From the NCBI GenBank assembly GCA_001664005.1, contig CP016093.1, positions 4,636,672 to 4,700,671 on the forward strand: a stretch of 64,000 nt of DNA, read 5' to 3'. A program made the translations under genes and the position numbers. The notes under the pieces were generated by a model, which worked only from the letters and a program-made list of their open reading frames with translations, ran no database searches and was not told the DNA's origin. Positions within the stretch are counted from its first letter, which is position 1, and each line of letters starts with the position of its first letter. This DNA is from Rhizobiales bacterium NRL2 (lineage in GTDB: Bacteria; Pseudomonadota; Alphaproteobacteria; Minwuiales; Minwuiaceae). Positions 49,688 to 56,710 of this stretch are shown here, one piece after another.

Positions 49688-49948
49688 TATCAAAATCGAT
49701 CCGTCAAAACGTTGAAGGTGCGTCCATTCGAGCAGGAGTGGTGAGGCATCAAGAGCATGAATTCCGCGCCCGTCCAAGGCCAGAGGAGCCGACAACGATG
49801 ATGCACACCCGTATCGGCCCCCGTCTATTCTGTATTTTGCCTGTGGTGTTTTTTGTCAGTGAAGTTCTGTGCGCCGACGTTTCTTGAACGCCAGAGATAT
49901 AAGTAAGTAAACAACAATAATTCGGACGGTGATAGTGGGGGATCAAAT

Positions 49949-49976
49949 TTGAATATACTTGATAGTATGCTATTTT
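49949..49976 (+). promoter_or_regulatory. Candidate promoter with internal dyad, driving the repeat-protein gene
   Basis: TTGAAT (49949-49954) and TATTTT (49971-49976) are spaced by 16 nt. An inverted repeat ATACT-TGAT-AGTAT (49955-49968) fills the spacer, a natural operator position. The GTG start at 49984 is only 8 nt past the -10 box, so the transcript may be leaderless. The remaining ~260 bp to the divergent gene show no other feature. Confidence 0.5.
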
Positions 49977-49983
49977 ATCTTGA

Positions 49984-51444
49984 GTGAAAGACCGTATCCC
50001 GATCACCGCTGAAATTCGAGACCGGCTCCGGCGTTACAGGCGGGAAACCGGGCTGGGGTTCATACGGCTAATTGCGAGCCACGACGATGTGCCGGACGGG
50101 TTGACGGCAAATACCGTCACCCGGATTTTGAATGGTTCACTCAGGACAATCCCCGTCGATCATCTCGCATGGCTCGAAGCGGCCTGGCGCAACGTCCCGC
50201 CAGCCGATTGCAGGGTCGAGTTGAGCCGATCCATACGCGAGCAATTGATCGCCTGGCGGGCCTCAACCGGCTGCGGGATCAAACGGCTGTTCGAGGAAAC
50301 GCCTGGCTGTCCGGATGGGCTTTCACCGTCGGCAGTGGACAACTGGCTCGATCCGGCCGTCACAGTGGGCACGGTCCTGCGGAGCCATCTCGTTTTCGTC
50401 ATGAACGCGTACCAGCGGCTCGATGCCACCGCGGTTCCCGTGGCGGAGTTCGTGGATGAGCTTCGCGCCCACAAGGAACGCACGCGCATCAACAGCCGCA
50501 AGCTGCTGGAAGAAGCTCAGGGAATCCCGGAGGGGTTGAGCGCACCCATCATCGACAAATGGCTGACCGGATCGTCGGGATCCGCCAGGAAGGATCATAT
50601 GGCGTTTGTTCTCGACCTTTGGCGTCGGCAGCCGGACCGGGCCGGAAGATGTTCCGTGACCCCGGCGATGATCGAGACCCTGGTCGCACACCACGACCGC
50701 ACAGGGATCGGTGTGACAAAACTGCTGCGAGGCCGAAAGGATCGCCCACGGGGCCTGACTTCATCGACCTTGCAGAACGTCATCAGGGGCGACATTGCGA
50801 CAATCAGGGCCGACTATCTTGATTACGTTATCCGCCTTTACGAGCAGGTCGACGACAGGGTCGAGGTTACACCGGTGATCCGTCGGGCACTGGAGGAAGA
50901 AGTCGAGCGCACTGGCAAGAGTGTGCGGGCGATCATGCTGGCGGCGTCCGATCCGCCATCAACGCTCAGTCTTCCGCGAGCACAGAAAATTTTCTGTGGC
51001 GAGGTCGCGAGTGCCTTCGCCAGCGAGATCGAGTTTCTGCGCTCAGCTTTTCGTCGGCTTCCGAACTGTCCCCCGGTCACGCGGATCGAGACCGAGCCGT
51101 GCCGTTCGGCTGGCAGGGTCGGGACCCGGAACCTGTCGATGCAGCTCGCAGCCCCACTGATGGACTGCGTTACGCGTGACTTTGAACGCCTCGCCTTCGT
51201 CAATCGAAACGAGTATCTGCGCCATCTCGTCCGTTGCGACCGGCTCAAACCCTGTCCGGCAGAGAAGATAAAGGCCAGCATCGCCAGGAACGGCGAAATC
51301 ACCGGCGCCCGTATTTCCATGAACTTCGGCGCGCCGTCGCTGATGCTGGACTGGCTTTCCCAACGCACACAGCAATTGTCCTGCGATTCTGAGCAGTATA
51401 TCGGCGCCTTGATCGCGCTTTCTCAAGAAAACATTACATCCTAG
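49984..51444 (+). CDS. Protein of five tandem ~70-residue HTH-like repeats with RHH-like C-terminus
   Basis: A 486-residue protein. Five degenerate units run from about residue 9 to 365, each with the pattern 'I-x-x-x-L...R-x-x-TG-x-G...L...P-x-GL...L-x-G...DHL-x-x-V/L'. Clear anchors are RRETGLGFIRL, RASTGCGIKRL, KERTRINSRKL, HDRTGIGVTKL and VERTGKSVRAI. The unit looks like a short HTH domain. The last ~110 residues contain two segments (LSMQLAAPLMDC to NEYLRHLV, and ISMNFGAPSLMLDWL to YIGALIAL) reminiscent of ribbon-helix-helix folds. The start is GTG, directly after an in-frame stop. Function unknown; sequence-specific DNA binding is inferred. Confidence 0.7.
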   Translation: MKDRIPITAEIRDRLRRYRRETGLGFIRLIASHDDVPDGLTANTVTRILNGSLRTIPVDHLAWLEAAWRNVPPADCRVELSRSIREQLIAWRASTGCGIKRLFEETPGCPDGLSPSAVDNWLDPAVTVGTVLRSHLVFVMNAYQRLDATAVPVAEFVDELRAHKERTRINSRKLLEEAQGIPEGLSAPIIDKWLTGSSGSARKDHMAFVLDLWRRQPDRAGRCSVTPAMIETLVAHHDRTGIGVTKLLRGRKDRPRGLTSSTLQNVIRGDIATIRADYLDYVIRLYEQVDDRVEVTPVIRRALEEEVERTGKSVRAIMLAASDPPSTLSLPRAQKIFCGEVASAFASEIEFLRSAFRRLPNCPPVTRIETEPCRSAGRVGTRNLSMQLAAPLMDCVTRDFERLAFVNRNEYLRHLVRCDRLKPCPAEKIKASIARNGEITGARISMNFGAPSLMLDWLSQRTQQLSCDSEQYIGALIALSQENITS

Positions 51445-51511
51445 AAAGATAAAATTTAGCCTAATTTTTATTCATTATTGACATAATGATAACTATTTTC
51501 GGCTAGCATAC

Positions 51512-51544
51512 CATATGCGAGGAGTATTTTTTGCCTCGTATGTG
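51512..51544 (+). promoter_or_regulatory. Leader hairpin before the coiled-coil gene
   Basis: Eleven-bp arms 51512-51522 and 51534-51544 pair with two wobble pairs around an 11-nt loop containing TATTTTTT. The right arm ends at the GGGG of the presumed ribosome binding site, 8 nt before ATG 51553. A TTGACA at 51478-51483 lies upstream, but no well-spaced -10 box was found. Confidence 0.45.
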
Positions 51545-51552
51545 GGGATTAT

Positions 51553-52554
51553 ATGGTTGATAAGATTGAAAAAAGTGGCATAGCTTCAGATAGATTGTCG
51601 GCAGGACGGGTTCACCGGACCGCAGAGGATCTACAGCGCACAATCGAGAACCTTTGCGTTGACGGCATCATGGACGGTGTTGCGGGCGAGGCCGTTGGCA
51701 GCGGGTATCGCGGCAACGCGACACTGATGGCGCATAGCCAAGCTGGAGCTGGAAGTGACAGTCAGAAGGAGCGCGAAAAGCGTCAGAAAGAACTTCGTCG
51801 CGCCATTCAAGCAGCCATTGGCCGGATGGACGCCCGGATCGCTGATATCGATGCAAGACGCGGCGACATCGCCGACATGCTCAAAGGCACCGAGCAGGTC
51901 ATCAACGCCATCAATGACGGCCAAGGCGTCGAACTTGATGAAGACGGCAATCTCAACAACGAAGCGGCCGAGAAAGCTTTGCGCGAACATGAGAAGCGCA
52001 CGGGCAAGAAGGTTGACCGGACCGATCCGGATGCGGTGCGCGAAGCACTGGTCATCATACAGGCCGAGCTTGAACGCGAAGATCGTAATTTGGCGCGGAA
52101 GCGGGATCGTATCGTTGAGTCCAAGAATGAAATACGGCAACAGACTGATGTCGCGTCAGTCGAACGTGTTGAGCAGGAGACCGATCTCGAACAGGAGGCA
52201 TTTGAAGCTCAACGACGTCAGCATCAGATTGCACAAATGGGTCTCATTACCAGAACCCCTCTGACCAACCGGTCAACAGAGATTGTTCTTGATGCCAGGG
52301 ATAACGAAACCGCCGCATACGAGTTCGAGAAGGGCTATGCCGCAGCCGCAAAAATTCAAGATCCGATTGAGCGCTTGGAAGCTGAAAGGGCGCTTGTGGA
52401 CGCCCTATCGGATGAGAACCGGCGTTTCGTGGAATTCTCTACTGAGCACTATCATGTGTTTGAGGAAGGGTATTTTGACAAGCTGGACAACGCGGAAAAC
52501 CTTGAGCGAACAGCGCAAACACCTAGTTTGCCGGGGCCAGACTTTTCGAGCTAA
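51553..52554 (+). CDS. Coiled-coil hypothetical protein (333 aa)
   Basis: A 333-residue, highly charged helical protein. Long heptad-like stretches run from about 70 to 125 (KEREKRQKELRRAIQAAIGR) and 165 to 225 (IIQAELEREDRNLARKRDRI), interrupted by a DPDA turn. No membrane segment or catalytic motif is evident. It could be a structural or scaffolding protein of the element; this is inference. Its 3' end overlaps the convergent secreted-protein gene by 4 bp. Confidence 0.65.
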   Translation: MVDKIEKSGIASDRLSAGRVHRTAEDLQRTIENLCVDGIMDGVAGEAVGSGYRGNATLMAHSQAGAGSDSQKEREKRQKELRRAIQAAIGRMDARIADIDARRGDIADMLKGTEQVINAINDGQGVELDEDGNLNNEAAEKALREHEKRTGKKVDRTDPDAVREALVIIQAELEREDRNLARKRDRIVESKNEIRQQTDVASVERVEQETDLEQEAFEAQRRQHQIAQMGLITRTPLTNRSTEIVLDARDNETAAYEFEKGYAAAAKIQDPIERLEAERALVDALSDENRRFVEFSTEHYHVFEEGYFDKLDNAENLERTAQTPSLPGPDFSS

Positions 52555-53000
52555 TCAAGTGCTGCAATTGGCCCGGTAGGCTTGCCGACCTTCTCGTCGT
52601 AAACCACAGATGCCATCCCGCCGACTTCGCCTCGGTCAACGTCTCTTTGGCCGAACTTACCGAGCATGGCTCGGTCTACAAAGACCTCAACTTCGCCGTC
52701 CGGGCCACCTGCTATTGCGATGGCGGGGTAGTTGTAGTTGCTGCGGAGATTCCATACGACGGCAGGAATGCCCTGAACGCCTTCACCGTAGTGGAGGACA
52801 ATCTTGCCAGCGGAGCTGCGGAACGCGTTGCGCGAAGATTGAGGCTCCTGCTGAATAAACTCGAACACCGGATGGGTTTCGGCTGCGCCATGCGCGACCT
52901 CTCCAGCATGTGCAGGCGCGACCGCACTGAAAGCGGCCCCGACCGCGACAACAGCCGCAGCGGCGGATTCTTTCCAGTATGCTTTCAATCTATTGATCAT
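52551..53000 (-). CDS. Predicted secreted hypothetical protein (149 aa)
   Basis: A 149-residue protein with an N-terminal signal peptide (about 1-32, hydrophobic Ala/Val run ending APAHA). The mature part lacks cysteine and is Gly/Val rich (YNYPAIAIAGGPDGEVEVFV). The ATG at 53000 gives MINRLKAYWKES; a longer frame adds an AT-rich segment with no support. No family recognised. It lies divergent from the resolvase gene. Confidence 0.6.
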   Translation of the reverse strand: MINRLKAYWKESAAAAVVAVGAAFSAVAPAHAGEVAHGAAETHPVFEFIQQEPQSSRNAFRSSAGKIVLHYGEGVQGIPAVVWNLRSNYNYPAIAIAGGPDGEVEVFVDRAMLGKFGQRDVDRGEVGGMASVVYDEKVGKPTGPIAALD

Positions 53001-53114
53001 GAAATAATCTTTCAAATACGCCCCTTTTATATACAATATTGCTTTAAATTGCAAATGAAACAGTATTTTTATTTGACTTCTTGAATTAGTAGTGCGCGTC
53101 ATAATCGATCAATA

Positions 53115-53142
53115 TTGACGATTATTGGAGTAGTTGTATTAT
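53115..53142 (+). promoter_or_regulatory. Predicted promoter upstream of the resolvase-type recombinase
   Basis: TTGACG (53115-53120) and TATTAT (53137-53142) with a 16-nt spacer. Just downstream a short dyad GATAT-GGTGTT-ATATC could be part of a recombinase binding site. The gene's ATG is at 53278. Confidence 0.6.
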
Positions 53143-53277
53143 GAAAACGATAACAGGTCCGATATGGTGTTATATCAATGAGTTAGAAGGTGCCGCCCTG
53201 TGGCAGCCTTCGCCTCAAACCTGCCCGTCAGAAAGGATCGTTTGTGACGCGGACAGCGGTCCGCGCAGGAGGAGACC

Positions 53278-53940
53278 ATGAAGACGGGCGGCATTGCGTC
53301 ATACGGCCGGAAACTCGGCTATGCGCGGGTATCGACCCGCGAGCAAAACCTGCGCATGCAGTGCGACGCCCTGCATTCAGCCGGATGCGATCTGCTGTTC
53401 GACGATCAGGGCGTTTCCGGCAAACATGAACACAGGCCGGGCCTCGACGCCATGCTGGCGGAGCTTCAACCGGGCGACATGGTGGTGGTCTACAGTCTGG
53501 ACCGGCTTGGCCGGTCCGTCCTGCATCTGGCCGATATGCTGGTCCGGTTCAGGGAAGACGGCGTTCATTTTCATGCCCTCAATGAAGGCATCAATACCTC
53601 CACGCCGGGCGGCAAGCTGGTCTACCACGTCTTCAGTGCTGTCGCGGAGTTCCAGCGCGAGATCATTGTCGAGAACACCGCCGCCGGGCTCGAAGCGGCC
53701 AGGCGGCGCGGCAAGCGCCTCGGGCGGCCACCCATGCTGTCCCCGGAGAAGGTCGCGCTGGTTCATTCGCTCTACCGCAGGCGCCGGATGAACAAGGATC
53801 AGATCGCAGCGCGATTGAGCGTCTCGCGCTCCACTCTGGACCGCGCATTCGCGCGCCTCGAGGCTACGTGTGGAGATGACGCGCATGGCCTTGCCCGTAT
53901 GAGCCATGCCGAGGAGGGGCCAGGGGATCACGTGCATTGA
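53278..53940 (+). CDS. Resolvase/invertase-type serine recombinase
   Basis: A 220-residue small serine recombinase. The catalytic domain begins LGYARVSTREQNLRMQ with nucleophile Ser19 and includes YSLDRLGRSVLHL and the E-helix VAEFQREIIVENT; a C-terminal HTH (about 165-195, LYRRRRMNKDQIAARLSVSRST) follows. Tn3-type resolvases and Hin-type invertases share this plan. CAGGAGGAG lies just before the ATG. It has no transposase partner nearby, so multimer resolution or inversion for the element is more likely than transposition (inference). Confidence 0.88.
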   Translation: MKTGGIASYGRKLGYARVSTREQNLRMQCDALHSAGCDLLFDDQGVSGKHEHRPGLDAMLAELQPGDMVVVYSLDRLGRSVLHLADMLVRFREDGVHFHALNEGINTSTPGGKLVYHVFSAVAEFQREIIVENTAAGLEAARRRGKRLGRPPMLSPEKVALVHSLYRRRRMNKDQIAARLSVSRSTLDRAFARLEATCGDDAHGLARMSHAEEGPGDHVH

Positions 53941-53982
53941 CGACCCCCGCCCACAGTTGAGCCTCAGCGGAATTGGCCTGAC

Positions 53983-54585
53983 CTAGTTGCTGGACTTTCC
54001 GTGCCGCCATCCGTCAGAAATGGCGATGAGCCGCTGGCGGCGCGGCGGGTGACTTTCGGCTCCCTCTTCACTCAGGTCCTGAGCCCAGCGTGTCGCCTGG
54101 GGGAGTGTGGCGCCAAGCTTCGCCAGCACGAAGCCCGCGAACCGGTCAGCCTCCAGTTCCTGTGCATGCTGTGTGGCGTTGTCGGTTCGCGTATGGCCGC
54201 CGAGATGGTGGCCGACTTCATGCGCCATGATACCCGTTTCGCGCCAGTTGGGGCTGCCTTCGACCCAGCTGAAAAAGTCCGCGTCATAGACGATCCGGCG
54301 CTGGTTATCAGCGATGACGGCGTACGCACCAACCTTGCGGTCGAAGTCGGCCTTGCCGACGGCAAAATTCGGCGTCAGGCCGACAGTATCCATGATCCAG
54401 CCAACGGCAAGCCGGGCTTCCGGTGCCGGGGCGAGCGGCTCTCCCTCGTGCGGCATGCCGAAGCTGGGCCGGGTCAGTGTGCAGATCAGACCCTCCGTCG
54501 CTCGCGCCCCACGGCTGGCGGATGGAAGCGAAAATGCAGGCAGAGCCAGTGCAGCGGTGATCAAGGCGCGGCGAACATGATCCAT
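53983..54585 (-). CDS. Exported M48-like zinc metalloprotease
   Basis: A 200-residue protein with a signal peptide (about 1-29, containing RRALITAALALPAFSLP). The zinc site is HEVGHHLGGH (122-131) with third-ligand motif ELEADRFAG (143-151) and a late SHPPRRQRL (178-186), the same three-motif set as M48 peptidases. It would act in the periplasm. It ends a three-gene membrane module; its start shares the last base of the preceding gene's stop region. Confidence 0.8.
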   Translation of the reverse strand: MDHVRRALITAALALPAFSLPSASRGARATEGLICTLTRPSFGMPHEGEPLAPAPEARLAVGWIMDTVGLTPNFAVGKADFDRKVGAYAVIADNQRRIVYDADFFSWVEGSPNWRETGIMAHEVGHHLGGHTRTDNATQHAQELEADRFAGFVLAKLGATLPQATRWAQDLSEEGAESHPPRRQRLIAISDGWRHGKSSN

Positions 54586-54815
54586 CAGTCATTCTCTCCA
54601 TCGTCACAGACATAGAGACCGTCCGGCATGGTCAGGCAGCCGTCGCGGTCTGCGGGCTGGGGCCTGGAAACCGGCGCGGTTGCGGCAGTAGCGGAGACCG
54701 GCGCTTCCTGCGGCGTGGAGGCGAGCACCCCCAGCGCCACCAGCGCGGTGACAGCGATACCCCATGCCCCGATCCGGGGCAGGTGGCGCTCGATCGCGGC
54801 GAACGGATCGATCAT
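54585..54815 (-). CDS. Small single-helix membrane protein (76 aa)
   Basis: A 76-residue protein with one predicted membrane helix (about 15-33, IGAWGIAVTALVALGVLAS) and a short outer part with two cysteines (Cys60, Cys70) that may form a disulfide. It overlaps the protease gene by one base and lies 14 nt after the larger membrane protein, so the three are probably made together. Confidence 0.65.
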   Translation of the reverse strand: MIDPFAAIERHLPRIGAWGIAVTALVALGVLASTPQEAPVSATAATAPVSRPQPADRDGCLTMPDGLYVCDDGEND

Positions 54816-54829
54816 CCGGCGGCCTCCTT

Positions 54830-56077
54830 TCAGCTCTTCGGGTTGCCTGATTTGCGCGGACGCCCCGGACCGCGTTTCGGAGGCTCCAGGGACAGGCCCA
54901 GCTCACTGAGTTGCGCGATGGCTTCTTTGGTGAGCAGCAGGTCGCCGAAGCGGATCTCGCGGATATCGACCGGTTTCCGGTCGAGTTGATCCTTGCGGAT
55001 CTGGGCCAGGCTGAGGAAGAAGACGACCACGATCACGGTGAAGTCGATGCCGATGGCCGCCGCCCAGATAGGCGCGAACTCCCGCCAGTAGATCAGAACC
55101 CCCATGGTTGGCGTTATGCGGCTGATCGCGGGGAGGACAGCCTCCTCCCCGTCATCAATGTCATCAAGGAAGCCATTCAGCTTTTCAGCGCTCGCTCGCA
55201 TCTCGGCTGCGAGTTGTTCCAGCGCCTTGCGTTGCGCTGCCGCGAGGCTCGCCGAGCGCGACGACACAGCCTGATCAGCGGCCGCCTTCTCCAGGGAACC
55301 AAGCGCCTGTTTGATGGCGCTAACGGTGCCGCTGACATCCAGCTTCACCATCAGACTGCGGGCCAGGTTGGCCTCATGGGCGACAAGCCGTTCCCGGTCA
55401 CGGATGGGAATGCCCTGATCGACATGGGCCCGCATATTGGCAATATGCCGGGCCACGGCCTCGCCAATGGCTGGTGCATTGGTGCTGATCCTGCTGATCG
55501 AGGTCGAGACAGCGGACAGTTCGGATTCGATCGCCAGCAATGTCGAGGAAACAGCGCCCGGACCCGGCACACCCGTATAATGTCCTTCGTCCAGTTCCTT
55601 CTCGGCTTCACGGCCATAGTGAGTCGCCGAAGCCTGCACGATCGGCTGGATCGCCGAGAGCCGATTGATGACGGCCAGGCGATCCGTCAGCACCGCATCG
55701 AACTGGTCGACTTCATTCTGCATGTGATGCTCCTGCGGCGCATCTCCGGCCAGGCCGGTCGTGCCGAATGTGGTGCTGGAGCCGAAGACGACGGGAACGA
55801 CGAGAAACAGCATCATGCAGATCGCAACAACGCGGCTGCGCCCCGCCTTGGGGATGATGCTCAGGCAAAGGTCCCAGAGCAGGTAGAACATCACCCAGAG
55901 GGCGACGCCGAGGAGGAAGGTCTTCAGGGTGCCTGCCAAACCCTGCATGGAGGCATTGGCAAGCATCAGGACGCCCTCGACCGAGATGTAGGCGCTGAAG
56001 CTGCAAAGGATGACGAGCGCGCAGGTGATGAGCACGCCTTTCCCGCTCGTCAGCATGTCGAAGGGGGTGTGGACCAT
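54830..56077 (-). CDS. Membrane coiled-coil protein with AT-hook-like C-terminal tail
   Basis: A 415-residue protein. Three N-terminal membrane helices (about 14-38, 51-75, 82-100), a long helical, coiled-coil-prone region (120-305), a fourth membrane helix (334-359) and a cytoplasmic C-terminal part. That part ends in KRGPGRPRKSG (401-411), where GRPRK is an AT-hook-like motif. This combination could tie DNA to the membrane (inference). No family recognised. First gene of a module with a small membrane protein and an exported protease. Confidence 0.65.
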   Translation of the reverse strand: MVHTPFDMLTSGKGVLITCALVILCSFSAYISVEGVLMLANASMQGLAGTLKTFLLGVALWVMFYLLWDLCLSIIPKAGRSRVVAICMMLFLVVPVVFGSSTTFGTTGLAGDAPQEHHMQNEVDQFDAVLTDRLAVINRLSAIQPIVQASATHYGREAEKELDEGHYTGVPGPGAVSSTLLAIESELSAVSTSISRISTNAPAIGEAVARHIANMRAHVDQGIPIRDRERLVAHEANLARSLMVKLDVSGTVSAIKQALGSLEKAAADQAVSSRSASLAAAQRKALEQLAAEMRASAEKLNGFLDDIDDGEEAVLPAISRITPTMGVLIYWREFAPIWAAAIGIDFTVIVVVFFLSLAQIRKDQLDRKPVDIREIRFGDLLLTKEAIAQLSELGLSLEPPKRGPGRPRKSGNPKS

Positions 56078-56533
56078 AATGGTCTCCAGTTCCGTTTGCG
56101 GAAGTGGGACCTATAGCTTCGGATCAGATATCGGCCGGGGGGATGTGGCGGCGGAAATTCATTCCGCACCGAACCATGGCAGAATCAAATGGCGGCGAAA
56201 TTGCCGGAAATCAGTGGCGGGTCATCCGAAATTCACGGACCCTTCGGAGGTAATATGTGGCGGCAGAACAATCCGCTTCGCGCAAGCTGTGCGTGGTACT
56301 ACCACGCCGCTTGACTGCGGCCGCTACGCGGTCCTCGGCAAGGGGCTCTCCGTTGCACTCGCCGCCCCGTTGCATCCCGCTGGGCTGTTGGCGCTGAAGC
56401 CCAATGGAAACGTTCCGGCGTTTCATCCCGGCAAACGGTTGCGCCGTTTGATCGCGCTTGCCAGAAGGAAGGCTGTGGAAGAATCTTTCAATTGCGTTTG
56501 GCGCACTGTGTATCCAACGGCTACACTGGTCTG
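56078..56533. other. Gene-free region with degenerate repeats, possible insertion-element remnant
   Basis: No convincing gene in 456 bp. From 56146 to about 56279 the hexamer TGGCGG recurs at 56146, 56190, 56215 and 56258, three of them followed by similar AA-rich then CCG-containing sequence. Such multiple terminal repeats are typical of IS21-like ends, but no transposase is present. The rest leads into the RHH promoter. Confidence 0.4.
56498..56527 (+). promoter_or_regulatory. Candidate promoter/operator of the restriction-type operon
   Basis: TTGGCG (56498-56503) and TACACT (56522-56527) are spaced by 18 nt. An inverted repeat GTGTA-N9-TACAC (56508-56512 and 56522-56526) overlaps the -10 box. 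The ATG of the RHH gene at 56534 is 6 nt past the -10 box, so the mRNA could be leaderless and autoregulated by the RHH protein. Confidence 0.5.
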
Positions 56534-56710
56534 ATGAAAGATTCGGGACTGCGTATCAGGGTCGAGCGCCAGCTTCGCGAAAAGTTCCTTGAACTGTGCC
56601 GCGAGCAGGATCGACCTGCATCTCAGGTAATCCGCGAGTTTATGCGCGACTATATCGAACGCCATCAGGAGAACGAAGCCGACCGAGAACAACAAAGGAC
56701 GAAGCCTTGA
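56534..56710 (+). CDS. Ribbon-helix-helix (CopG/Arc-like) regulator
   Basis: A 58-residue protein with an RHH pattern: strand LRIRVERQ, helix LREKFLELCREQDR, turn PAS, helix QVIREFMRDYIERHQ. Such proteins are DNA-binding dimers that often repress their own operon. Its TGA overlaps the TTG start of the methyltransferase (TTGA), tying it to the operon. An inverted repeat sits over the promoter right upstream. Confidence 0.75.
   Translation: MKDSGLRIRVERQLREKFLELCREQDRPASQVIREFMRDYIERHQENEADREQQRTKP

Noticed and set aside
53141..53281. Small 46-codon frame upstream of the resolvase, overlapping its start as ATGA
   Set aside because: Its ATG lies inside the predicted -10 box and has no ribosome binding site, so it would not be transcribed from that promoter.
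56010..56534. Plus-strand open frame of 174 codons before the RHH gene
   Set aside because: It runs across the repeat region, shows no family pattern and lacks a ribosome binding site; left as gene-free region.
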